DNA of 64,000 nucleotides, from NCBI RefSeq assembly GCF_025457425.1, contig NZ_JAMXIA010000001.1, forward strand, positions 2,976,001 through 3,040,000. Reading direction: 5' to 3'. The notes below the pieces were generated by a model. The model was not told the DNA's origin. It was given only the letters and a program-made list of their open reading frames with translations, and searched no databases. Source of the DNA: Chryseobacterium foetidum. GTDB lineage: Bacteria; Bacteroidota; Bacteroidia; Flavobacteriales; Weeksellaceae. Position 1 is the stretch's first letter; each line of letters begins with the position of its first letter. The position numbers and the translations under genes were made by a program. This document shows positions 48,200 through 56,630 of this stretch, piece after piece.

Positions 48200-50197
48200 A
48201 TGGCAGAAGTTACAGAAGGCGGTCATCATATTGATCTGAAAAAGCTTTCTTTTGTTGGGGTTTTGGTCTCGTTAGGGATTGTATTCGGGGACATCGGAAC
48301 CTCGCCTTTGTATGTAATGAAGGCCATTGTAAATGCGCGGAAGGGTGGAGGCTCATCCATGTCGATCAACGATTACATTGAGGGAGCGCTTTCCTGCATC
48401 ATCTGGACGCTAACTTTGCAGACTACGGTCAAGTACGTGATTATTGCTTTAAAAGCAGACAACAGAGGTGAAGGCGGTATCCTGGCTTTATATTCTTTGG
48501 TTAAAAAGCTCAAGAAAAAATGGCTCTACGTCGTGGCCATCATCGGTGCTTCAACTTTGGTTGCAGACAGTGTAATTACGCCGTCTTTAACGGTAATGTC
48601 GGCCATTGAAGGTTTAAAAATCTACAATCCGGAAACGCCTGTTGTTACTATTACTTTAATTATTCTTTTTGTAGTTTTTGTTGTACAGCAATTCGGAACA
48701 GCTTTCATCGGGAAGTTCTTCGGACCTGTGATGGTAACGTGGTTTCTGGTGTTGGGAGGTTTTGGTTTCATGCATATTTTTGATCATGTTGAAATTTTAA
48801 AAGCTTTCAATCCGATGTATGCTTACAACCTGATCACGCATTCGCCAAGTGCGATTGTGATTATGGGTGCTGTTTTTCTTTGTACGACAGGAGCAGAGGC
48901 TCTGTATTCAGATTTGGGACACTGTGGAGCTAAAAATATTCAGTTCAGCTGGGTTTTTGTAAAACTGATGTTGATTTTAAATTATTTAGGTCAGGGAGCC
49001 TGGCTTTTGGATAATTACGAGCAGGTCTATAACGGAACCAATCCGTTTTTTGGTATTATGCCGGAATGGGCTGTTCTTCCTGGAGTAATTTTGGCAACTT
49101 TAGCGGCGATTATTGCAAGTCAGGCGGTAATTACCGGTTCATTTACGATGTTTTCTGAAGCGATGTCGATTTCTTTCTGGCCTAATCAGCATATCGAATA
49201 TCCATCTGGGGTAAAAGGTCAAATGTACATTCCTAAAGTGAATTGGGGATTAATGATTTTATGCTTTATTGTGGTAATATTTTTTGAGAAATCAGAGAAT
49301 ATGGAAGCGGCTTACGGTCTTACTATAACCATAACCATGTTGATGACAACGATTTTACTCACCTACTGGCTCAGCCGTACAAGACTGAATAAAATCTTCA
49401 TTTTTGGTTTTGCGTTGATTTATTTTGTCTTGGAATCAGGCTTTTTCTATGCAAATGTTACAAAATTCCTTGATGGTGGTTGGCTGACTATAGTTTTAGG
49501 CGGATTTATCGCAGTCTGTATGTATGCATGGTACAACGGCCGACTTTTGAAAGCTACCTTTACCCAATACGTTAAAATCAGCAAATACGTAGAAATTATC
49601 AAAGACATGAAACTGGATAATACGATTCCAAAATACTGTACCAATCTCGCTTATCTCTCCAGAGCAAAGAAAAATGATGAGGTGGAATCTAAAATTATCT
49701 ACTCAATCATTAAAAAACAGCCGAAGAGAGCAGATCATTATTTCATTTTAAGTATTATCAATCAGGAAGATCCTTATACTTTTAAATATACTGTGGATGA
49801 AATTTTGCCTGGAACGATTTTTAAAGTTAATTTCCTTCTCGGATTTAAAAGAGACAGAAGAATCAACGATTACTTTAATATGGTGCTGAAAGATTTAATG
49901 GCAGACGGAACAATACCTTCACGAAGCAGCCACCCTTCTCTGAGAGCATACAATATTCCGCCGGATCTGAAATATGTAATCATCGATAATACCTATATCA
50001 ACGATATGCTTCTTACGGTGAAAAACAAGATAACACTCAATATTTACAACTTCGTGAAATATATTGGCAGTGATGATTTCAAGTCATGGGGCGTTACATC
50101 ACACAATGTAGTGGTGGAATCTGCACCGCTCACCGAAGAAGCAGTAGCCAATAAAGACAGAATTCAGCAGGCGAAGTTTGAACGTCATGATTCTTAA
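48200..50197 (+). CDS. kup: KUP-family potassium uptake protein
   Basis: The 665-residue inner-membrane protein imports K+ with protons. It has the family N-terminus (LVSLGIVFGDIGTSPLYVMKA), GGILALYSLVKK, TGAEALYSDLGHCG and twelve hydrophobic segments, then a long soluble C-terminal domain (from about residue 460). Its length is normal. It is a single gene with its own promoter. There is no sign of cyclic-di-AMP riboswitch upstream. Confidence 0.95.
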   Translation: MAEVTEGGHHIDLKKLSFVGVLVSLGIVFGDIGTSPLYVMKAIVNARKGGGSSMSINDYIEGALSCIIWTLTLQTTVKYVIIALKADNRGEGGILALYSLVKKLKKKWLYVVAIIGASTLVADSVITPSLTVMSAIEGLKIYNPETPVVTITLIILFVVFVVQQFGTAFIGKFFGPVMVTWFLVLGGFGFMHIFDHVEILKAFNPMYAYNLITHSPSAIVIMGAVFLCTTGAEALYSDLGHCGAKNIQFSWVFVKLMLILNYLGQGAWLLDNYEQVYNGTNPFFGIMPEWAVLPGVILATLAAIIASQAVITGSFTMFSEAMSISFWPNQHIEYPSGVKGQMYIPKVNWGLMILCFIVVIFFEKSENMEAAYGLTITITMLMTTILLTYWLSRTRLNKIFIFGFALIYFVLESGFFYANVTKFLDGGWLTIVLGGFIAVCMYAWYNGRLLKATFTQYVKISKYVEIIKDMKLDNTIPKYCTNLAYLSRAKKNDEVESKIIYSIIKKQPKRADHYFILSIINQEDPYTFKYTVDEILPGTIFKVNFLLGFKRDRRINDYFNMVLKDLMADGTIPSRSSHPSLRAYNIPPDLKYVIIDNTYINDMLLTVKNKITLNIYNFVKYIGSDDFKSWGVTSHNVVVESAPLTEEAVANKDRIQQAKFERHDS

Positions 50198-50244
50198 AAT
50201 AAGTTAATCAGGATGATCCGATTTTATATTCAATAAAAAATCGA

Positions 50245-50252
50245 TAAATTTG
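50245..50252 (+). promoter_or_regulatory. -7 element of the Fur-family gene
   Basis: TAAATTTG matches TAnnTTTG and lies 16 bp before the ATG at 50269. Confidence 0.45.
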
Positions 50253-50268
50253 TAGTATAAATTGATTA

Positions 50269-50742
50269 ATGGATACTTTACAGAAAGAAAAAAATATAAC
50301 GCTGATAAAAGATGTTTTACGAAACTATTTATTGGAAAAAGGTTTCAGAAATACACCTGAACGTTACACTATTTTAGAAGAAATATACGGGATGGATCAT
50401 CACTTCAATGTTGATGATCTCTACCTGTTGATGATGCAGAAGAAATACCATGTTTCAAAAGCGACCATCTACAATACAATTGAGATTTTCCTTGATGCAG
50501 GGCTGATCCGTAAGCATCAGTTCGGAGAAAAAACGCTGACTTCATCTTCCTACGAAAAATCTTATTTCGACAAACAGCATGACCATTTGGTGATCTACAA
50601 AAAAGATTCAGACAAAGAAATTCAGGAGATTATAGAGTTTTGTGATCCTCGTATTCAGGGGATTAAGGAAGCAATTGAGCAGGCTTTTGGCGTAAAAATT
50701 GATTCGCATTCGCTGTATTTTTACGGCACCAAGAATGATTAA
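50269..50742 (+). CDS. Fur-family transcriptional regulator, no CxxC zinc motif
   Basis: The 157-residue protein has the Fur winged helix (KGFRNTPERYTILEEIYGMDHHFNVDDLY, then KATIYNTIEIFLDAGLIRKH) and the dimer domain start KQHDHLVIYKK. Where E. coli Fur has CxxC for structural zinc (HDHLICLDCG), this protein has VIYKKDSDKE. SHSLYFYG keeps the terminal His. It lies three bases before the OstA-like gene, so the two are surely cotranscribed. Its metal and targets are unknown. Confidence 0.93.
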   Translation: MDTLQKEKNITLIKDVLRNYLLEKGFRNTPERYTILEEIYGMDHHFNVDDLYLLMMQKKYHVSKATIYNTIEIFLDAGLIRKHQFGEKTLTSSSYEKSYFDKQHDHLVIYKKDSDKEIQEIIEFCDPRIQGIKEAIEQAFGVKIDSHSLYFYGTKND

Positions 50743-50745
50743 TTA

Positions 50746-52485
50746 ATGAAGATATTCTGTTTTTTGTTAATTTTCCTCGCTGCATTTTTTAAGGCACAGG
50801 AAAAACCTAAACCTGTACAAAAAGATCCTTTTTTACAAAACAATTCTGCAAAAACACCATCCGGCCCCGGAAAGAAGGTGAAAATCATCAATGCAGATGA
50901 GATCATTAAAGATCCCAAAATATACGATGGCAATCAGACGCTGAAAGGAAATGTGAAGGTTGAGCATCAGGGGTCTATTTTAAGTGCAGATATTATCGTT
51001 ATTTACGAAGAAGAAAACTTTGCCAGAGCAATTGGTAATGCCAGACTTGTAAATCCCGATGGTTCCGTTATCACTTCTTCAGAAATGGAGTACGACGGAA
51101 ATACTCAGAAAGGTGTAGCCAAGAAAAACGTTGTTCTGAATGATCCCAAAGGCACCATCATTAAAACTGAAACGCTTTATTATGACAGATTGGGCAATCA
51201 GGCGTACTACAACACAGGAGGAACAATCAATGACGGTAAAAGCACTACTTATTCAAAATCTGCAACTTATTTTTTAGATACAAGAACGATCGATCTTACC
51301 GGGAGGGTAAAGATTGAAGACCGGGAATATACGCTGGAAGGTGATAATGTGGTTCAGAACCAGAATACCAATGTCGTGACCATCAACGGTTATACCGTAA
51401 TCACCAACAAGAAAAATCCTAAGAACAGGATTATTACAGAAAAAGGTACTCATAACATGAATACCAAAGAATCTTTTCTTACAAAGAATTCAAAGATTTA
51501 CTACAACGATAAAATCCTCACCGGTGACGAACTGTACTTTAATCAGCTTACAGGTTACGGAACAGGAACCGGAAACGTGACTCTCGATGATCCGTTGGAA
51601 AAACGGTACATCAAAGGTGGCTACGGTGAGATCTATGAGAAAAAAGATTCTGCGATGATGACTAAAAGTCCGTATGCAGTTAAGATTTTAGAAAAAGATT
51701 CCATCTATTTTGCTTCAGAAAAGATTCTTTCTTATCAGAAACCGGATACATTGGACGTTACAAAAAAGAAAAGTTTTTTAAGGGCTTTCAAAAAGGCAAG
51801 AATTTACAAATCTAATGCGCAGGGCAGGGCAGACTCTATCGCTTTCGACGAAACCGACGGGATCATGCACATGTACAGAGATCCTATTCTCTGGAGCGAT
51901 CAGAAGCAGGTGACCGGCGATAAGGTGGAAACCTATTTCAATACCGCAAACGAAAACATAGATTCCATTAAAGTAATCGGAAACGCATTGGCAATAAGCA
52001 AGGCAGATTCTCTGAATATGAAAGATGAATTTAATCAGGTAAAAGGAAAGCTGATGACTGTCTATTATCAGGAAGGAAAAATTCACGAAGCGAAAGTTAT
52101 TGGTAATGCCCAGGCCATTTCTTACGTAGACGATGTGGATGCAGTGACTAAAAAACCGGTAAGAATCGGGATCAACCTCTCATCATGTGGGATTATTGGT
52201 GCTCTGTTTCAGGATCAGGCGCTCTACATTCTTTCGTGCAATATCGGTGCGACTGACGATACCTATCCTATGAGTATGATTGAACCCTCCAAACGGAAAT
52301 TCCCCGACTTCAACTGGAACACCAAAGACCGGATACGGAAATGGCAGGACATCCTTGTCGATACCCCCAATTACGAGGAAATACAATATGAATCGGATAC
52401 CTCGCTCTACGATCAGTCTCAAAAAATAATTGATGACGCAAAAGCTAAAGAGGAAGCGAAAAAACCGAAAAGAGTACGTAAATAA
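50746..52485 (+). CDS. OstA/LptA-like organic solvent tolerance protein
   Basis: The 579-residue protein has a signal peptide (MKIFCFLLIFLAAFFKAQ) and at residues 45-200 the OstA-like beta repeats (INADEIIKDPKIYDGNQTLK, GNVKVEHQGSILSADIIVIY, EMEYDGNTQKGVAKKNV). More repeats of the LptA jellyroll type follow, with a Lys-rich tail. LptA carries lipopolysaccharide across the periplasm; in Bacteroidota these long forms are often near fur and an aminotransferase. It starts three bases after the Fur-type gene. Confidence 0.88.
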   Translation: MKIFCFLLIFLAAFFKAQEKPKPVQKDPFLQNNSAKTPSGPGKKVKIINADEIIKDPKIYDGNQTLKGNVKVEHQGSILSADIIVIYEEENFARAIGNARLVNPDGSVITSSEMEYDGNTQKGVAKKNVVLNDPKGTIIKTETLYYDRLGNQAYYNTGGTINDGKSTTYSKSATYFLDTRTIDLTGRVKIEDREYTLEGDNVVQNQNTNVVTINGYTVITNKKNPKNRIITEKGTHNMNTKESFLTKNSKIYYNDKILTGDELYFNQLTGYGTGTGNVTLDDPLEKRYIKGGYGEIYEKKDSAMMTKSPYAVKILEKDSIYFASEKILSYQKPDTLDVTKKKSFLRAFKKARIYKSNAQGRADSIAFDETDGIMHMYRDPILWSDQKQVTGDKVETYFNTANENIDSIKVIGNALAISKADSLNMKDEFNQVKGKLMTVYYQEGKIHEAKVIGNAQAISYVDDVDAVTKKPVRIGINLSSCGIIGALFQDQALYILSCNIGATDDTYPMSMIEPSKRKFPDFNWNTKDRIRKWQDILVDTPNYEEIQYESDTSLYDQSQKIIDDAKAKEEAKKPKRVRK

Positions 52486-52490
52486 AATAG

Positions 52491-52519
52491 AAAATCAGAG
52501 TTTTTGGCTCTGATTTTTT
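52491..52519 (+). terminator. Terminator of the fur-ostA operon
   Basis: AAAATCAGAG and CTCTGATTTT form a 10-bp stem over an 8-nt loop, ending in six T. It starts five bases after the OstA-like gene. Confidence 0.88.
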
Positions 52520-52575
52520 ATGGGTTTAAGATTTCTTTTGAAAGGTTGCCAGTTTGGTTTTTTAAATCCTTTAGC

Positions 52576-52608
52576 TGCCGCACGAATCCTTTCGTGTGGC
52601 ATTTTTTT
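52576..52608 (+). terminator. Second terminator-like hairpin
   Basis: TGCCGCACGAA pairs with TTCGTGTGGCA (one G-T pair) around TCCT, followed by seven T. It lies 90 bp after the OstA stop and might be a backup terminator or end a small transcript. Confidence 0.8.
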
Positions 52609-52624
52609 AAACAATCCCAACTTT

Positions 52625-52644
52625 CTGAAGTCTCCTGACTTCGG
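52625..52644. repeat. Third hairpin, same TCCT loop
   Basis: CTGAAGTC-TCCT-GACTTCGG is an 8-bp stem with the same loop as the hairpin at 52576, but no T-run. It lies 48 bp before the next -7 element. Confidence 0.6.
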
Positions 52645-52691
52645 AGTTTCATTTTCTCCCAATTTCTAAAAAACTTTCCTCCCAATCTTAT

Positions 52692-52699
52692 TATCTTTG
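52692..52699 (+). promoter_or_regulatory. -7 element of the class III aminotransferase gene
   Basis: TATCTTTG followed by CCC, 23 bp before the ATG at 52723, matches the consensus. No clear -33 TTTG. Confidence 0.5.
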
Positions 52700-52722
52700 C
52701 CCAACCATTTTTAAATAAAATC

Positions 52723-53898
52723 ATGCAAAAGGAATTTTTTAAATATCAGGCACAGACGACGCAGTTTGCCGCAGGTTTTGAAGTTGAAAAAGCAGTGGGA
52801 AGTTATATTTATGGAACTGACGGCAGAAAATATCTTGATTTTGTTGCCGGAGTTTCTGCCAATACTTTGGGTCACTCTCATCCGAAAATTGTCAGTGCCA
52901 TTAAGGACCAGGCAGAAAAATACCTTCACGTGATGGTTTACGGCGAATATGCTCAGGAAAAACCGGTTGCACTTTGCCAGCTTTTGGCAGAATCAGTTCC
53001 CGATCCTTTGCAAGTTACTTATTTGGTTAATAGCGGGGCAGAAGCCATTGACGGCGCTTTAAAATTAGCCAAAAGATATACCGGAAGAGAAGAGATTATT
53101 TCGATGAAAGATGCTTACCATGGCAATACCCACGGTGCACTTTCAGTAGCAGGAAATGAATATCACAAAAGGGAATTCCGTCCGTTGTTGCCGATGGTAA
53201 ACTTTATAGAATTTAATAATGAAGCAGACTTTTCAAAAATTACTGAGAAAACAGCCTGTGTTATTGCTGAAACCATTCAGGGTGCAGCGGGATTTTTGAT
53301 GCCTTTAGAGAATTACTTTGGAAATCTTAAAAAACGTTGTGAAGAAGTGGGTGCTCTTTTAATTTTAGATGAAATTCAGCCTGGCTTTGGACGAACGGGA
53401 AAATTGTTTGCTTTCGAACATTACGGAATCGTTCCGGATATTCTGGTAATGGGAAAAGGGATGGGCGGCGGCGTTCCGGTGGGCGCATTTATGAGTTCCA
53501 GTGAAATTATGGAAACCCTTTCGCATTCGCCGAAATTGGGTCATATCACAACTTTCGGGGGAAATCCTCTGATTGCAGCTTCAAGTCATGCCACTTTAAA
53601 AGAAGTTTTGGAAAGCGGAGTGATGAATGAGACTGATGCTAAAGAAAAACTTTATAGAGAACTTCTGGTTCATCCTAAAATTAAAAATATCAACGGAAAA
53701 GGTCTGATGCTCGCTGTGAATTTAGGCTCACCCGATTTCACACTTCATATTGCCAAAAAATGTATGGAAAAAGGTCTTATTGTTTTCTGGCAGCTTTATC
53801 GCAATGAATACATGAGAATTTCTCCGCCACTCACGATTTCTGAAGATGAAATCCGCAAAGGTTGTGCTGTAATTCTGGAGGCTTTAAATGAAAATTAA
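52723..53898 (+). CDS. Class III aminotransferase (ArgD-like)
   Basis: The 391-residue PLP enzyme belongs to the acetylornithine/4-aminobutyrate aminotransferase family. VNSGAEAIDGALKLAKRYTGR binds the phosphate, LILDEIQPGFGRTGKLFAFEHYGIVPDI contains the cofactor Asp, and MGKGMGGGVPVGAF carries the catalytic lysine (K245 region). It is listed as ArgD-like because the substrate cannot be told, and flanking genes give no arginine pathway link. The location after OstA is common in flavobacteria. Confidence 0.9.
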   Translation: MQKEFFKYQAQTTQFAAGFEVEKAVGSYIYGTDGRKYLDFVAGVSANTLGHSHPKIVSAIKDQAEKYLHVMVYGEYAQEKPVALCQLLAESVPDPLQVTYLVNSGAEAIDGALKLAKRYTGREEIISMKDAYHGNTHGALSVAGNEYHKREFRPLLPMVNFIEFNNEADFSKITEKTACVIAETIQGAAGFLMPLENYFGNLKKRCEEVGALLILDEIQPGFGRTGKLFAFEHYGIVPDILVMGKGMGGGVPVGAFMSSSEIMETLSHSPKLGHITTFGGNPLIAASSHATLKEVLESGVMNETDAKEKLYRELLVHPKIKNINGKGLMLAVNLGSPDFTLHIAKKCMEKGLIVFWQLYRNEYMRISPPLTISEDEIRKGCAVILEALNEN

Positions 53899-53961
53899 CC
53901 GTCAGTAAAAGCTTTGCAAAGTCTTATGACAAAAATCATAAACCTTTTATAAAAAAGTAAC

Positions 53962-54018
53962 CTCTGTTTTGTTAAATAAAAAAATTAATTTATATATTGC
54001 GACACGATTAAAACAGAG
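53962..54018. repeat. Inverted repeat upstream of the START-like gene
   Basis: CTCTGTTTT (53962-53970) and AAAACAGAG (54010-54018) are perfect 9-bp arms around a 39-bp AT-rich spacer ending five bases before the ATG. It might be a regulatory site; a TATATATTG lies in the spacer. Confidence 0.4.
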
Positions 54019-54023
54019 ATAAT

Positions 54024-54410
54024 ATGGCGAAAAATAAAGTCCATTATGAGTTTCCAATGCACTGTCTGTCAGAGATTTTATACGAATATTTGGCTACAGC
54101 AGAGGGTTTGTCAGAATGGTTTGCAGAGGATGTTGTGGAGAAAGGAGACGATTTCTTTTTCAGCTGGGGCGGCGGTCCTGCTGAGAAGGCTACATTAATC
54201 AGATATAAGCCTGAAGGTTTTGTGCGTTTCAGATGGGAAGAAGATGAAGGGACCAAAAATTTCTTTGAAATGACCATTACAATTGATGATATTACAGAAG
54301 ATTTAGCCTTGAATATCACCGATTTCTGCGAGGAAGGTGATGAAGAGGAAAACGCAATGTACTGGGAAAATCTGATTGAAAACCTCAGAATAAAATTAGG
54401 TGCTGCCTAA
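54024..54410 (+). CDS. START-like domain protein
   Basis: The 128-residue protein has a START/AHSA1-like helix-grip fold: HYEFPMHCLSEILYEYLATAEGLSEWFAEDV, then DFFFSWGGGPAEKATLIRYKPEGFVRFRWEED and a C-terminal helix AMYWENLIENLRIKLG. Such proteins bind hydrophobic ligands. It is strongly acidic. It begins a flavobacterial gene neighbourhood with a class IV aminotransferase and YqgE. The ligand is unknown. Confidence 0.9.
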   Translation: MAKNKVHYEFPMHCLSEILYEYLATAEGLSEWFAEDVVEKGDDFFFSWGGGPAEKATLIRYKPEGFVRFRWEEDEGTKNFFEMTITIDDITEDLALNITDFCEEGDEEENAMYWENLIENLRIKLGAA

Positions 54411-54436
54411 GAATAAAATATCAATGGATAAAACTG

Positions 54437-54465
54437 ATGAACGATTTATCGTTCATTATTTTTTT
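54437..54465 (+). terminator. Terminator of the START-like gene
   Basis: ATGAACGA-TTTA-TCGTTCAT is followed by TATTTTTTT. It lies between the START-like gene and the next gene 18 bases downstream. Confidence 0.8.
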
Positions 54466-54482
54466 AGCTAAACTCAGAAAAA

Positions 54483-55292
54483 TTGAAAAATTATATTTTT
54501 ACTTCCGGAACTGTGGAAGAAGCCAACAGAGCTTTTACGATGGGTGATGCCGTGAAAGTTTCCTTTTTTATCAGAAATTCAAAACTGATCATGGACGAAG
54601 AATGCTATTTCTTTTTAATGGCATCCATGCGGAAAATGCGTCTTAATATTCCTTTAAGCTACACTTTGGAGTTTTTTCAGAATCTTTTCAATACCGAAGT
54701 CATTCAGGGGAAATCTGTATCCAATGGAATCATCAACTTTTTGGCTTTCAGAAATAATGATGGAATAACGCTTTCAAAATCTTCTGTTTCTTATTTTTAC
54801 GAAGTTTCCGAAGTGAATGATGTTTTAGATATTCATCAACGGGCTTTAGAATTGGATTTAATTAAAGAAATCAACGTCAATACCAATCTTTTAAGCAATA
54901 TCAGGGTTCATTCGCCGGAAAATATTTATGGGAGCATTTATGCCGAAGAAAATGATCTGGATGATGTAATTTTCCTTAATCCAAACAAAAGAATTGCCCG
55001 CACCACGTTGGGAAATCTTCTCTTTCTGGAGGAAGACACCATTAAAATTCCGAAACATACGGAAGGTGCTTACATTTCGCCTTTGCTGGAGAATTTTGTG
55101 ACCTTTTTGGATAAAAATAAACTTGCAACGATTCAGGAAAGTGAATTGATTGCCTTCGAATCTCAAAAAGCTGAAGAAATTCTCTTGATTTCTGATGAAA
55201 AGGGAATTTTTTCAGTAGGGAAAATCCGCAATAAAACCTTTACCAATTCAGGATTTAGGGAACTGGTAAATCAGTGGAAAGCAGGTTTCTAA
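54483..55292 (+). CDS. Class IV aminotransferase-like protein, TTG start, catalytic lysine absent
   Basis: The 269-residue protein aligns with fold-type IV PLP enzymes (branched-chain aminotransferase, aminodeoxychorismate lyase): AFTMGDAVKVSFFI, the later DDVIFLNPNKRIARTTLGNLLF (the phosphate-binding TxxNLF region) and a C-terminal LLENFVTFL. Where these enzymes have HKTxNYLPN with the Schiff-base lysine, this has NVNTNLLSN (residues 131-139). It may be a non-catalytic homologue. TTG 54483 is the only start near the family N-terminus: an in-frame TAG lies six codons upstream and the next ATG is 19 codons in. Confidence 0.85.
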   Translation: MKNYIFTSGTVEEANRAFTMGDAVKVSFFIRNSKLIMDEECYFFLMASMRKMRLNIPLSYTLEFFQNLFNTEVIQGKSVSNGIINFLAFRNNDGITLSKSSVSYFYEVSEVNDVLDIHQRALELDLIKEINVNTNLLSNIRVHSPENIYGSIYAEENDLDDVIFLNPNKRIARTTLGNLLFLEEDTIKIPKHTEGAYISPLLENFVTFLDKNKLATIQESELIAFESQKAEEILLISDEKGIFSVGKIRNKTFTNSGFRELVNQWKAGF

Positions 55293-55300
55293 TAATTGAC

Positions 55301-55342
55301 AAACCCGGTAAACAACGTTTCAAGTCCTTTACCGGGTTTTTT
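55301..55342. terminator. Terminator between the class IV homologue and the amidase gene
   Basis: AAACCCGGTAAA (55301-55312) and TTTACCGGGTTT (55328-55339) form a 12-bp stem around 15 nt, with T after it. It lies between convergent genes. Confidence 0.85.
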
Positions 55343-55370
55343 CTGAACCAGTCAGATTTGTATTTTTAAT

Positions 55371-55952
55371 CTATAACTCGCTGAAAATCTTCTCAAACTT
55401 AGCTGCAACTTCTTTTTGCCCTTCTTCGCTTGTAAGATATTTTCTGTCTTTTGTACTGTTAATGAAGCCTAGTTCAACCAAAACCGCAGGAGATTTTGAC
55501 TGTTTTAAGATATGAAGATTTTTTTCTTCAATTCTACATTCGCCTAGATTTTTTGAGATAATTTTTGCTAAATTTTTTGATTCTTCCGAAGATTGAGTGT
55601 AAATTTCAGTTCCTTGCCTGTCAGACTCAGGTTTTGGGCTGCTGTTGACATGAAGAGAAATTACAGCTGCAGGATTCAGTTCGTTGATTTTATCCGTACG
55701 CTCGCTTAGGGAGGAATTTAAATCTGAATCTCTCGTTAAAACAACTTCATAATCAGAATCACTGTTGTTTCGGCTTTTAATCTCACGGGCAATCTTAAGT
55801 ACAATTTCTTTCTCAGAAAAACCGCTGTGTTTAGCTCCGAAATCATCACCGCCATGACCGGCATCGATCACAATTATTTTCTTGTTTAATGGGGTAAAAG
55901 ATAAAAAAGATGCTGCAAAAAGAGCGCAGCCAAAAAGTTTAAGTGCTTTCAT
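55371..55952 (-). CDS. N-acetylmuramoyl-L-alanine amidase
   Basis: The 193-residue periplasmic enzyme cleaves the stem peptide from peptidoglycan. It starts with a signal sequence (MKALKLFGCALFAASFLSF) and is an Amidase_3 domain: VIDAGHGGDDFGA with the first zinc His, a KEIVLKIA Glu, AAVISLHVNSSP with the second His and AVLVELGFINS with the catalytic Glu. The length (193) is short because there is no extra cell wall-binding domain. Confidence 0.93.
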   Translation of the reverse strand: MKALKLFGCALFAASFLSFTPLNKKIIVIDAGHGGDDFGAKHSGFSEKEIVLKIAREIKSRNNSDSDYEVVLTRDSDLNSSLSERTDKINELNPAAVISLHVNSSPKPESDRQGTEIYTQSSEESKNLAKIISKNLGECRIEEKNLHILKQSKSPAVLVELGFINSTKDRKYLTSEEGQKEVAAKFEKIFSEL

Positions 55953-56057
55953 ATCAATCAGAATTTTATTTATCCAAATAACGTGAAATCTATCTTAAAA
56001 CTGCGTTAAAAACTACTTAAAAAAATGTTAATATTTGAATTTCAATCCTTTGTAAAT

Positions 56058-56606
56058 CTAATTCATTGAAATGTCTTCAGGTGAATTGGCCCAAAGCAGA
56101 AATTCGCCACCCAGATTCTGCATGATTGATTTCCATAAAGTCTGATCATTTGGAAGCGTGTAATCTAGATTGTAGACGTCCACCACAGTCCATACCTTCC
56201 GTGAAATCTCGTCCTCCAGCTGGCCTGCCATCCATCCGGAATATCCTGAAAATATTTTCAGATCATTTACACTCAGTCTGTTGGTCATCACGGCATTAAT
56301 TACTTCCTCTACATTTTCCGTCAGATAAAATTCACTGTTGATTTCAGAATAACTATCAGTAATTTTTTCACCTTTTATAATGAAAAAAACTTTGTCGTTT
56401 TCAACAGGTCCGCCATCGTAAACATCGATTTTAAATTCAAAAAGGCTCTTAAACCGTGTGCTTATTTTGGAGTTTTTTTTATTGAGAATAAGCCCGAAAC
56501 TTCCATTCTGATCATGATCAATTATGAGAACCACAGACCTCGAAAAAATATCACCCGAGATATCAGGTGTAGAGATTAATATTTTACCTTTGTACGAGTA
56601 ATGCAT
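56058..56606 (-). CDS. YqgE/AlgH family protein
   Basis: The 182-residue protein has the UPF0301 pattern: GKILISTPDISGDIFSRSVVLIIDH, NGSFGLILNK, YDGGPVENDKVFFI and SGYSGWMAGQLEDEI. The biochemical role of the family is not settled. ATG 56606 was chosen; an in-frame GTG at 56645 lies inside pdxH. It is divergent from pdxH with 24 bases between the start codons, with promoter elements for both nearby. Confidence 0.92.
   Translation of the reverse strand: MHYSYKGKILISTPDISGDIFSRSVVLIIDHDQNGSFGLILNKKNSKISTRFKSLFEFKIDVYDGGPVENDKVFFIIKGEKITDSYSEINSEFYLTENVEEVINAVMTNRLSVNDLKIFSGYSGWMAGQLEDEISRKVWTVVDVYNLDYTLPNDQTLWKSIMQNLGGEFLLWANSPEDISMN
56585..56592 (+). promoter_or_regulatory. -7 element of pdxH inside yqgE
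   Basis: TACCTTTG matches TAnnTTTG on the plus strand, 38 bp before the pdxH ATG. It lies within codons 5-8 of the divergent yqgE. Confidence 0.45.
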
Positions 56607-56609
56607 ACT

Positions 56610-56617
56610 CAAATGTA
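56610..56617 (-). promoter_or_regulatory. -7 element of yqgE
   Basis: Minus-strand TACATTTG ends three bases before the yqgE ATG at 56606, so the transcript could be leaderless. It lies in the 24-bp gap to pdxH. Confidence 0.45.
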
Positions 56618-56630
56618 ATAAAAAATCTTT

